A stretch of DNA of 13,724 nt, taken from Irpex lacteus. Lineage: Eukaryota; Basidiomycota; Agaricomycetes; Polyporales; Irpicaceae. A program made the translations under genes and the position numbers. Shown piece by piece: positions 1 to 5,782 of this stretch (positions are counted from its first letter, which is position 1; the number at the start of each line of letters is the position of its first letter). Under the pieces are notes generated by a model. It searched no databases and was not told the DNA's origin. It saw only the letters and a program-made list of their open reading frames with translations. Location of the stretch: the NCBI GenBank assembly GCA_001986395.2, contig MQVO02000234.1:1-13724 (forward strand). Direction: 5' to 3'.

Positions 1-171
1 AAAAAAGGATAGAGGGGGGAGGATAGAGGATGTACTGCTGAAAAATATTATTTAGTAAAACTAAATAAACCACTGCTAAACCTAAGGTTTATATAGTATA
101 AATACTATTCTGAGTATAAATAGACAGTGAAAGATTATGATAAAATAAATATATATAATAATATAGCTATC
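1..171. other. Gene-free AT-rich leader
   Basis: No reading frame or RNA gene is recognisable on either strand. A short perfect palindrome, AAACCTAAGGTTT, lies at 78-90. The rest is low-complexity AT-rich sequence of the kind found between fungal mitochondrial genes. Confidence 0.6.
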
Positions 172-296
172 CCCCCACCCTGTGGGCCCCACTTGATTTA
201 TAAGGGCCCCACATTCCACAATCCACAATCCACAATCCACAAAGTGGGCTGGGGTGGGCTGGGCTGGCGTGGGCGGCAAGGAGGGGTGGGCAAATT
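172..296. other. GC-rich cluster with G-quadruplex motif
   Basis: About 125 bases of strongly C- then G-rich sequence stand out in AT-rich surroundings. Two copies of a GGGCCCCAC motif occur at about 183-192 and 204-212. A 7-bp tandem repeat follows, then a run of G-tracts. At 246-263 four G-tracts (3, 4, 3 and 3 Gs) separated by 1-2 bases form a canonical intramolecular G-quadruplex pattern on the plus strand. GC clusters are a known class of mobile or recombinogenic element in fungal mtDNA; function here is inference only. Confidence 0.6.
216..242. repeat. 7-bp tandem repeat, about 3.9 copies
   Basis: The unit CCACAAT is repeated without error at 216-222, 223-229 and 230-236, with a partial copy to 242. 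It lies between the C-rich and G-rich parts of the GC cluster. Confidence 0.9.
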
Positions 297-571
297 TATT
301 AAATATATATTCTTTTTTTGATTTTATTTCTTCCCTTTTTTTTTAATTAAATTAAATTAAATTAAATTAAATTATTAAAAAGAAAAAGACCAAAATATAT
401 TATTACTTATAAAAATTTATAAGAAAATAATACATGCCCCCCTTTTTTTATTTATAGAGGGCAGTGCAACGTTAGCTCTGGAAAAGAAAGTTAAATCTAA
501 CTTTCCTTTATTCTTTTTCTCCTTTTTTTTTATTATTATAAAAATAAAAAGGCATAAAGAAATTAAGAATA
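297..571. repeat. AT microsatellite and gene-free spacer
   Basis: At about 343-374 a pentanucleotide AATTA repeat runs for about six units. At 486-505 GAAAGTTA and TAACTTTC form an 8-bp perfect stem with an AATC loop. At about 520-551 a run of CCTTTTT is answered by AAAAAGG, resembling the poly-T/poly-A hairpins at 861 and 13264. The minus-strand reading frame at 417-635 overlaps tRNA-Glu and shows no conserved motif. I see no gene. Confidence 0.6.
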
Positions 572-642
572 TAGTCTTTATCAGAATCGAACTGATACTT
601 GCTACGTGAAGGGTAGCTGTACTGCCTTTATACAAAAAGACC
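572..642 (-). tRNA. trnE: tRNA-Glu (UUC)
   Basis: On the minus strand a full cloverleaf folds: acceptor GGTCTTT/AAAGACT with one G-U pair, D stem GTAT/GTAC, anticodon stem GCTAC/GTAGC, and T stem ATCAG/CTGAT around TTCGATT. The 7-base anticodon loop is CCTTCAC, giving anticodon TTC for glutamate. The discriminator base is A. Position 33, almost always U in tRNAs, reads C here. It heads a minus-strand cluster with tRNA-Met and tRNA-Leu, with 20-41 bases between genes, so the three probably belong to one transcript. Confidence 0.88.
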
Positions 643-662
643 CGGTCTTTATTTTATTTCTA

Positions 663-734
663 TTGCGGCATCAGGAATTGAACCTGCTCTAACAGCTCAT
701 GAGGCTATTGTGCCAACCTTTACACTATACCGCA
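663..734 (-). tRNA. trnM: tRNA-Met (CAU)
   Basis: The acceptor TGCGGTA/TGCCGCA pairs fully with one G-U. The D stem is GTGT/GCAC. The anticodon stem ATAGC/GCTGT closes loop CTCATGA, giving CAT. The T arm has loop TTCAATT and one mismatched pair in its stem. The discriminator is A. I cannot tell from sequence alone whether it is the initiator, the elongator, or an Ile tRNA with a modified C34. Confidence 0.9.
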
Positions 735-775
735 TGTATGGACACTATCTTATTATTAAGATTTTATTTTTGTTT

Positions 776-858
776 TACGAACAAAGAGACTTGAACTCTT
801 AAGGGATATTCCCACTTCTACTTAAGAGAAGATTGTTTACCAATTTCAACATGTTCGT
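776..858 (-). tRNA. trnL: tRNA-Leu (UAA)
   Basis: This is a class II tRNA of 83 nt. The acceptor ACGAACA/TGTTCGT pairs perfectly. The anticodon stem CTTCT/AGAAG closes loop CTTAAGT, giving TAA for leucine. A long variable arm GGGAATATCCC and T arm AAGAG/CTCTT with loop TTCAAGT confirm the class. The discriminator is A. Confidence 0.9.
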
Positions 859-860
859 TT

Positions 861-887
861 CCTTTTTTTTAATTAAAAAAAAAGGGA
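861..887. repeat. Poly-T/poly-A hairpin element
   Basis: CC followed by eight T, AATT, nine A and GGG forms a near-perfect hairpin directly upstream of tRNA-Leu. The same design occurs in inverse orientation at 13264-13292, where it interrupts a protein-coding sequence in frame, which suggests a second mobile hairpin family besides the CTAG elements. Confidence 0.6.
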
Positions 888-1252
888 GGGAAGGGCAAAA
901 TCTAATAATCTAATTATAATATTTTATTTTATTTAATTATAAGACTCTTTTTAATTCTATTCTTTTATTAATACCCGGCTTTATTCTTAAATCCACAATC
1001 ATCTTGTTTATTTTGGAGGATTAGCGTAAAGTAGAGTAAAGAAAGATAAGAACAGTTAAAATGTGACACCCAAAGAACAATTCATCTGTTTCTTCAATAG
1101 CACCTTCTATCTTTTTAGGACAGTTATTCAATTTATTAATGGTTTTAATTAATGTTATACATTTAAAACATTTATTACTGGTCTTAATGTTTTTGTTATT
1201 GTTTTTTGAGTGGGTAAACCACCAAATGACATGCATCAATACACTTAAAAAT
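888..1252. other. Spacer with decayed 3' flank of GIY-YIG gene
   Basis: From 888 to about 1020 I see only AT-rich spacer. From 1021 to 1252 a minus-strand frame continues past the GIY-YIG stop (residues such as NCPKKIEGAIEETDELFF), but it is in a different frame and matches no family I know. It may be decayed endonuclease C-terminus or unrelated sequence. Confidence 0.4.
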
Positions 1253-1480
1253 TTATTTAGTATAGTCAATGACACGGTCCCAAAGGTTAACACCTGAGCC
1301 AACGTAATAATTGCCTGTTACTGTGTTAAACCAACAATATACACCACTTAAACCATTCAAAAATTTTTTACAGTTGGGGTCAACTTTTAATAAGTCATAA
1401 GTAGTACTTCAAATGTAGTTAAAATTTGGTTGCTTTTTGTTCATATTTTTGTTCATATTTGTGTTCATGTTTATGTTCAT
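1253..1480 (-). pseudogene. Truncated GIY-YIG homing endonuclease
   Basis: Reading TGA as Trp, a 75-residue frame starts at 1480. After a Met-Asn-rich leader (MNINMNTNMNKNMN, from a GTTCAT-type DNA repeat) it reaches GVYCW and, 11 residues on, YVGSGVNLWDR. These are the GIY and YIG halves of the GIY-YIG nuclease core. The frame stops after IDYTK; full endonucleases are usually 200-300 residues with a catalytic Glu further on, so catalysis is lost unless a frameshift joins it to downstream sequence. It begins 4 bases after the stop of an atp9 3' fragment on the same strand. That layout fits an endonuclease cassette that carried its own replacement gene end. At least one TGA codon (YIWST) must encode Trp. 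Confidence 0.75.
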
Positions 1481-1484
1481 TTTA

Positions 1485-1550
1485 TTATGAGTACAATACA
1501 AGGAAGCCAATCATCAAAGCAAATAGCCCCGTTGCTTCAGCATTAAACTC
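1485..1550 (-). pseudogene. atp9: atp9 3'-end fragment (ATP synthase subunit c)
   Basis: On the minus strand the frame reads FNAEATGLFALMIGFLVLYS then TAA (stop at 1487-1485). This matches the last transmembrane helix of mitochondrial ATP synthase subunit c, including the essential Glu in the AEATGLFALM motif and the usual short C-terminus. Residues upstream (IERASQKE) do not resemble the atp9 loop, so the homology starts at about residue Phe of this motif and only some 20 of roughly 73 residues are present. The fragment lies between palindrome E1 and the GIY-YIG fragment. I infer a displaced gene end, not a working gene. It is short, but the motif is distinctive. Confidence 0.7.
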
Positions 1551-1586
1551 TTTTTGACTAGCTCTTTCTATATCTTTATAATATTG

Positions 1587-1636
1587 CCCCCCAAAAAATT
1601 AGTTAGAATTATTTCTAATTCCTAGTTTTTTTGGGG
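1587..1636. repeat. CTAG palindromic element E1
   Basis: A C-run plus A-run arm ending TTAG faces CTAG plus a T-run and G-run, around an inner TTAGAA/TTCTAA hairpin. It supplies the last codons and stop of the minus-strand acidic tail at 1622-1764 (ending DPQKN). Confidence 0.85.
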
Positions 1637-1764
1637 ATCTGCTAATTCTTTTTCCAGTTTTTCCTTTTGATTTTTTTTACTGGAATGCTCAACCTTTTCT
1701 TCATCATTATCATCTGAACGTTCACGTTTTTTCCCTGAAACGTAAAGAAGAATAGAATCTGAAA
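1622..1764 (-). pseudogene. Charged tail after cox3 copy 1, function unknown
   Basis: Downstream of the first cox3 tail the minus strand has an open frame reading SDSILLYVSGKKRERSDDN and on to a Lys/Glu-rich end. Composition is hydrophilic and could form a coiled coil. Its final residues and stop come from palindrome E1. A comparable position after cox3 copy 2 holds a different acidic segment, so the two units may be divergent duplicates. I recognise no family. Confidence 0.35.
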
Positions 1765-1842
1765 TTAGGAACCTCAGTAATAAATTGAAACATAAAAAAA
1801 AGTCACACAACATCCATAAAATGTCAGTAAAGAATACCACCC
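1765..1842 (-). pseudogene. cox3: cox3 3'-end fragment, copy 1
   Basis: Minus-strand codons from 1842 give GGILYWHFMDVVW, then after a one-base frameshift VSIYYWGS and TAA. This is the C-terminal end of cytochrome c oxidase subunit III, whose [11 protein letters not shown]...YYWG motif is highly conserved. Several Trp codons are TGA. The frameshift falls in a run of eight A at 1794-1801 (plus strand), where one more base would restore the frame. Only about 25 of some 265 residues are present. The same segment recurs at 2045-2124 and, inverted, at 5684-5782. Confidence 0.8.
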
Positions 1843-2044
1843 TGAAAATAACAAAAATTTATTCCTATTATTACTATCGTCTTCGTCTTCGTCTTCCAAC
1901 CTTCCCCATGTTATCATATCCTCCTGCCCATTAATCGACAATTCAATCTCGTCTTGGATAACAGGCAGGTCAGGGATAGGACCCCTATCCCAACCTTTTT
2001 ATGAACATTAGCATAAAGAAAAGGTGATGGTTTAAAATTTATTA
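1843..2044 (-). pseudogene. Acidic ORF segment between cox3 copies
   Basis: A minus-strand frame from about 2002 reads GPIPDLPVIQDEIELSINGQ and continues to a Glu-Asp run encoded by a GAAGAC repeat (plus strand about 1877-1898). It runs in frame into the post-frameshift part of cox3 copy 1. Upstream, SPFLYANVHKK lies in the adjacent frame, joined if a run of five A near 2000 were one base longer. There is no start codon in frame. No family recognised. It may be the downstream flank of cox3 copy 2. Confidence 0.35.
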
Positions 2045-2124
2045 CTATGAACCTCAGTAGTAAATAGATACGTATAAAAAAGCCAAACGACATCGACAAA
2101 ATGTCAGTAAAGAATACCACCCTC
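2045..2124 (-). pseudogene. cox3: cox3 3'-end fragment, copy 2
   Basis: From 2124 the minus strand reads [15 protein letters not shown], then after a one-base shift YVSIYYWGS and TAG. It is the same cox3 C-terminal stretch as copy 1, with synonymous and non-synonymous differences. Trp is encoded by both TGA and TGG. The frameshift is in a run of six A at 2056-2061. Copies 1 and 2 start 282 bp apart in the same orientation, so they look like a diverged tandem duplication. Confidence 0.8.
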
Positions 2125-2333
2125 AACAAATATGTTAATTTAAAGGAGTTGACTCGTCTTACACCCTATCTTCTAGGTGATATGATAAGAGTTCTCCCTC
2201 AATTATAAAAAGAATAGGGGAGAAATAAAAGTTTTTTTGGGAGAATGCTCAAACAACCAAACCTTTTTTATTTACAGGGTAAGGCTCTCCTTCTACAAAG
2301 ATGATTAGTTTTATTTGCTAAATTTAGTCATTT
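2125..2333. other. Gene-free spacer
   Basis: No conserved frame, tRNA or repeat is recognised between cox3 copy 2 and palindrome E2. Confidence 0.5.
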
Positions 2334-2421
2334 CACCATAAAACTAGTTATAATTAATTATCCCGGTATTATTAAAATTTAATTAAATTAAATTTTAATT
2401 AGAGCCTAGTTTTTTGGGTGG
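2334..2421. repeat. CTAG palindromic element E2 (long form)
   Basis: Outer arms CACCATAAAACTAG and CTAGTTTTTTGGGTG flank an inner A/T palindrome. A 46-bp stretch at 2368-2413 is identical to 12351-12396 in E9, so E2 and E9 form a long subtype. It supplies the final residues and stop of LAGLIDADG remnant 1. Confidence 0.85.
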
Positions 2422-3135
2422 ATTAACAGAAAAATGGTATGATTTTTTCAAAATTATCCTTAAATTTAAGACATTGATAATCAACCCTAGTTCGTTTAAA
2501 TATAAGAATATGTACCGCAACCAGAGAAAATCAATTAAACTTCTAATCAGAATCTCATCCCTTCTATTTTTAGTTATACAAAATACTAATTTTACGTAAA
2601 ACCCAAAAGAAGTCTTGTTTTCAGTTATCGAGAAACAACCATCTCCAGATGTTAAACCCGCCGTTCAATAAGGATGTGGAATATTTGTATTTACAGATAA
2701 AGGTTTTAAGGCTGGCATAGTGTTAGGAAAAGCAACCTTTAATGATTCGGTTATACCATGGTTTACATAAGCTTTAATAAAGATAATCTACTGTAAACCT
2801 TCCATTGTTAAATGTTCTTTAGCATTAATCATGTTTACTACGGATATAAAAATAAGGAAATCACCTAACTTTTGAGTTATTTAAAGGATATTTGACAAAG
2901 TGATGACTGTAGTTATATCTTCCATAGAAGATACAAAGTATTCACAGTTTTTATCCACAGATATTCTACCTACACCTCCAAAATAAGATTGAATCTTTTG
3001 CAATAAGGTAAGTCTAGCAAATAAGACAGTTTGATAAGACACATTCTACATGTCAACCTATACGAGTTTTCGTAGTCCTTCAAATTTAAATCAGAATTTA
3101 TTTTAAATTGCGCTTGAATCTCTCATTGATAAATT
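2403..3135 (-). pseudogene. Decayed LAGLIDADG homing endonuclease 1
   Basis: On the minus strand, pieces of a double-motif LAGLIDADG protein follow in the family's order: QFKINSDLNLKDYE, then LLQKIQSYFGGVGRISVD, EYFVSSMED, HFVKYPL, ITQKLGDFL, AKEHLTMEG, IKAYVNHGITESLKVAFP, and the second motif region YWTAGLTSGDGCFSI with TGA as Trp. Breaks are: an insert of about 60 bp between DYE and LLQKI (about 3003-3065), frameshifts near 2880-2900, and TAG at 2790-2788. The first LAGLIDADG motif is missing. The C-terminal half is cut soon after its motif, and the terminal PPKKLGSN and stop are contributed by palindrome E2. Such proteins normally cut intron-homing sites or act as maturases; this one cannot be made as read. 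Confidence 0.8.
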
Positions 3136-3243
3136 TATTCTTATCAATTTTTATTTGTGAAAAAGTCTAGGGAAATACTATCCAAGTTGGACCCTGGGAG
3201 ATAACTTTCCAATAAACTTTCTCCATTTTAGAGTTGGTCCTCA

Positions 3244-3289
3244 CCCTAAAACACTAGTTAGATTTATTCTAATTCCTAGTTTTTAGGGG
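3244..3289. repeat. CTAG palindromic element E3
   Basis: Arms CCCTAAAACACTAG and CTAGTTTTTAGGGG surround TTAGATTTATTCTAA. It separates the two LAGLIDADG remnants and supplies the end of remnant 2. Confidence 0.85.
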
Positions 3290-3920
3290 ATTCCGATTTA
3301 AAAAATTAAAAATTATTTTTCTTCCTTTATTCATTTCTGCTTTTATTTTACGTATTTAATCTAGTCCCTCTTGATTTAAATGACTTTTGTCTATCCCCCT
3401 TTTTTTAAGGATATCAGCGATTTGGATAAAATTAGAAAAATCGTTACTTTTAAGACATAAAATAGGATATTTAATAAAGAAAGGAATTATTTTATCATAA
3501 ATATCACTTAACTTATGTACAACAATATCTAATAATTGAACATTTTCACCTTCAAGTAAATGACCACATCCTAAAAAATTTTTAATATTAGTTAATAAAA
3601 ATCTATCTCGAGTATGTTGAGTAATTTTAAATCTTAAAATTGTTTGATAACCTAAAGAAATTGTTTTTGACTGTTTAATGTTGACTAAAAAACACCCCTC
3701 AGCACTAGTAAATCCTTAAATTCACATAGGGTCAGGAATAATCCAAAAAAACTAGTTAGAATTATTTCTAATGACTAGTTTTTTTTTGGGGGGTTATTAG
3801 AAACTATAGGTCTATTTACAGGAACAACTTCAGGTAAAGCTGTTTTTAATTAATCTTAAAGTCCTAAATTTAAGGATGCTTTGAATGCAATTAATTTATC
3901 TAGACCTTTTTTAGTCTAGT
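3290..3920 (-). pseudogene. LAGLIDADG endonuclease 2, split by E4
   Basis: The upstream piece (about 3918-3794) reads KGLDKLIAFKASLNLGL, then LKTALPEVVPVNRPIVSNN, the family's linker between its two halves. Palindrome E4 follows, and then (3742-3290) IPDPMW, GFTSAEGCF (second LAGLIDADG motif), LRFKITQHTRDRFLL, FLGCG, KIIPFFIKYPI, and IRKIKAEMNKGRK, the usual C-terminal end. In-frame stops are the two TAA in GL*D*LK, TAA at 3718-3716 just before GFTSAEG, and TAA at 3358-3356. The two pieces are colinear and complementary, so the element sits inside what was one gene. The first half is missing. At 3899-3918 CTAGAC/GTCTAG forms a small palindrome. Confidence 0.82.
3743..3793. repeat. CTAG palindromic element E4, inside a gene
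   Basis: A 29-bp core at 3751-3779 is identical to E5 (4241-4269) and to the reverse complement of E6 (6970-6998). The arms extend as CC plus A-run and T-run plus G-run. Flanks AATAATCC and GGTTATT partly continue the palindrome. It interrupts LAGLIDADG gene 2. Confidence 0.9.
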
Positions 3921-4228
3921 GTACCAGCAGACTGGGCCGCCTGTAGAAGATACAAAGTAAAGTAGAATGGTAGAATAATTGTTTGATAGTAAAAACAATA
4001 ATTTAAGTAGAGTAGATTTTGGGTCATTTATAAGAAAATAACTAAAAATAAGATGAGAAGATGCAACTTCACTTAGAAAATAAAAAAAATAAAAGAATAG
4101 AATTAAAAAGAGTAAAGTTATTCATTTTATCTATTTAAGTAAAGAAGAGAGATAATCTTTACTAAATAGTAATAATATAAATAATTTGTATTCAAAGACT
4201 AAATATATCTTATAAATTTTACTAAAGA
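3921..4228. other. Gene-free AT-rich spacer
   Basis: No gene found. A 14-mer GAAGATACAAAGTA at 3947-3960 repeats one inside LAGLIDADG remnant 1 (about 2927-2940), and AGATACAAAGTA recurs at about 5509-5520. A short GC-richer patch (about 3918-3946) is unexplained. Confidence 0.5.
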
Positions 4229-4285
4229 ATACCCAAAAAAACTAGTTAGAATTATTTCTAATGACTAGTTTTTTGGTAGGGGTAT
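4229..4285. repeat. CTAG palindromic element E5
   Basis: It has the same 29-bp core as E4, in the same orientation. Arms CCCAAAAAAACTAG and CTAGTTTTTTGG are bounded by ATAC on the left and GTAT on the right, so the palindrome may reach the flanks. Confidence 0.88.
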
Positions 4286-4393
4286 AAGATCTGGGGTGCT
4301 CCTAAATTAAAAATTTATTTTTCTTCTAAAAGAGTAGAGTTTATCCTTTATCCGTAAAAGGGGCAAAGATGGGAGGAAGATATAAAAAGGGAA

Positions 4394-4465
4394 AAGAGCA
4401 TAGTTTAATTGGTAGAATTGTGGTCTCCAAAACCTTAGGTAGGTGTTCGAGTCACCTTGCTCTTG
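4394..4465 (+). tRNA. trnW: tRNA-Trp (CCA)
   Basis: The acceptor AAGAGCA/TGCTCTT pairs perfectly, with discriminator G. T arm AGGTG/CACCT encloses TTCGAGT. The anticodon loop CTCCAAA sits on stem GTGGT/ACCTT with one T-T mismatch, giving anticodon CCA. That reads TGG. Many neighbouring reading frames need TGA as Trp, normally served by a UCA anticodon in code 4 mitochondria. A second tRNA-Trp elsewhere, or editing, would be needed. The gene lies on the opposite strand, immediately after the break in the reverse transcriptase N-half, and it alone among the tRNAs here is on the plus strand. Confidence 0.87.
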
Positions 4466-4480
4466 CAAAATAAAAATAAT

Positions 4481-5061
4481 AGTTCCCTCTGTGCTCTCCA
4501 GGAAATTCAGTTCCACCATTATCCCTGCTTTTAATCATTGTTCCAATACGTGTTTGTGTCGTATCGGAGTTTTTTCATTAAGAACTTGTGGCTTATCCTG
4601 TCAAAACATTTAGCTATGTCAGCTTCCACTATTCAATGAGGGTGAATAGTTTTATCCATAAGAATGATTATGGCAGTGACTGCGTCATGTGTGGACCTTG
4701 ATTTCCTGAACCCAAAGGAGTTTTTGTCTGATTTGGCTTCTACAGCCGGGTCAATTCCTAAATGATATATTACTTGAACTGCTCGGTCAATCATTGTCGG
4801 AATACCTAACGGACGTTTTTCCTTTGAGCCTGGTTTGGTAATCATTACCCTTCTTACAAGCTGTGCTTTATAATTCTCGGGATGCTTCATTATACTATTC
4901 AGCTCTTCTATAGCTTTTAAATATTCTGTCGGACTGTTTCAGGTAATTCCATCTACTCCAGCCGTCTTACTTCCTTTGTTGGTTACAACTTTTCTTATTG
5001 CCAAAGCTTTCGCTTCAAAACTTTGCAGCAATATTCATTGTAAATTATACACTTCTTTCAT
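4481..5061 (-). pseudogene. Group II intron reverse transcriptase, N-terminal half
   Basis: Starting at ATG 5061 and reading TGA as Trp, the frame covers RT blocks 0-3: ALAIRKVVTNKGSKTAGVDG, KPGSKEKRPLGIPTMIDRAV, SFGFRKSRSTHDAV, and the block 3 motif VEADIAKCFDRISH with the first catalytic Asp. A TAA at 4533-4531 interrupts it; in the next frame KAGIMVELNFLESTEGT follows, ending exactly before the PQGG motif of block 4. tRNA-Trp begins beyond. Three TGA-Trp codons (LQWIL, ITWNS, HPHWIV) confirm code 4. The protein would normally be an RT/maturase for intron splicing and retrohoming. The missing PQGG-YADD part lies at 5151-5356, upstream instead of downstream. Base composition is less AT-rich than the flanks, suggesting fairly recent arrival. 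Confidence 0.88.
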
Positions 5062-5150
5062 ATTATTCTTCGATGTAGCAAAAACTAAAAATAAATTAAA
5101 TTTGGGTCTCCCTATATTATAATTTATTTTAATCCTCCGGATAGTATTCT
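5062..5150. other. Junction between swapped RT pieces
   Basis: This short AT-rich spacer separates the C-side RT fragment from the N-side fragment. It has no coding signal. Confidence 0.4.
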
Positions 5151-5356
5151 TTATCTCTTTCTGCCAAAAGAGGGAGTTTCAGGAGTTCTAGCTGTGATAA
5201 TCATGTCGTCGGCGTATCGGATCACATTAACTCCTTGACTAATACCTTTTATCAAAGGATTTACCAATTTAATTGTTTCTTCTAACCCGTTTAACGCAAC
5301 GTTACATAAGTTGGTGACATGATTCCTCCCTGTGGCGTTCCCTCTAAGATAAAAAT
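5151..5356 (-). pseudogene. Group II intron RT, blocks 4-5 fragment
   Basis: The minus strand reads IFILEGTPQGGIMSP (block 4), then after a one-base shift near 5310 NLCNVALNGLEETIKL and VNVIRYADDMIITARTP (block 5 with the catalytic YADD at 5216-5205). It stops at 5153-5151, before the thumb and domain X. It picks up exactly where the N-half at 4481 stops, and both share AGAGGGAAC at the break. The pieces are therefore parts of one gene, or of two copies, in circularly permuted order. No DNA endonuclease domain follows. Confidence 0.82.
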
Positions 5357-5362
5357 ATTATG

Positions 5363-5485
5363 TTATATACAAATCCACATACTTAATAACATGTGACCTG
5401 CTGTAATATTTGCTGCTAATCTTAAACCTAATGATACATTTCTAGCTAAATAAGAAATAAATTCTATTAATACTAATAAAGTATC
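5363..5485 (-). pseudogene. atp6: atp6 internal/3' fragment (ATP synthase subunit a)
   Basis: From 5485 the minus strand reads DTLLVLIEFISYLARNVSLG, then LRLAANITAGHMLL and SMWICI with TAA at 5365-5363. This matches the conserved core of subunit a, including the Arg of the LRLAANITAGH helix that faces the c-ring and the preceding LIEFISYLARNVSLG segment. The normal final helix after AGHMLL is absent. Upstream of DTLLV no atp6 sequence is visible, so about 35 of some 250 residues are present. The fragment directly abuts the RT blocks 4-5 piece, consistent with an insertion into atp6 at this point. Confidence 0.85.
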
Positions 5486-5683
5486 TTAATAAATTTCTTT
5501 TTAATTAAAGATACAAAGTAATGAATGTAATGAATGGAATGGGTATTAAAGACATTACAATTACATTACATAAATTAAAAATTCATTAAGGAGAGTGATA
5601 TTGTTAAAATAATTCTCTTATTTTATTTTCTATTTTATTTTAAATTAAAACTAAGAACATAGTTTCTGCAAGTTGTTTGGGTG
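5486..5683. other. Gene-free spacer
   Basis: Short repeats of AATGAATGTAATGAATGGAAT type occur at about 5521-5540. No gene is recognised. Confidence 0.5.
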
Positions 5684-5782
5684 GTGTTTGAATCAGCGAT
5701 TGTGTATTATCATTTTGTGGATGTTGTGTGGCTATTTCTGTATGCATCAGTATATATTTGGGGATCAGATTCGATTATTTAA
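5684..5782 (+). pseudogene. cox3: cox3 3'-end fragment, copy 3
   Basis: The plus strand reads [20 protein letters not shown], then [12 protein letters not shown] and TAA at 5780-5782. This is again the cox3 C-terminus, here without a frameshift and using TGG for Trp. It differs from copies 1 and 2 in sequence, orientation and a five-residue C-terminal extension. The homology begins at nearly the same codon as in the other two (just before the FE/VE of FESAIVYY versus VEGGILYW), pointing to a shared breakpoint. Confidence 0.82.

Noticed and set aside
82..321. Overlapping ORFs on both strands over the GC cluster
   Set aside because: They are translated tandem repeats and GC-rich low-complexity DNA with no protein-like motif.
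1021..1302. 93-residue minus-strand ORF as a separate gene
   Set aside because: Its start overlaps the GIY-YIG core in another frame (MAQVLTFGT is a frame-shifted reading of the YVGSGVNLW region) and no family is recognised.
2414..2599. Plus-strand 61-residue ORF
   Set aside because: It is the antisense of LAGLIDADG remnant 1 and has no motif of its own.
4307..4519. 70-residue minus-strand ORF taken as one protein
   Set aside because: Only its first residues (MVELNFLESTEGT) are RT sequence; the rest is the antisense of tRNA-Trp and spacer.
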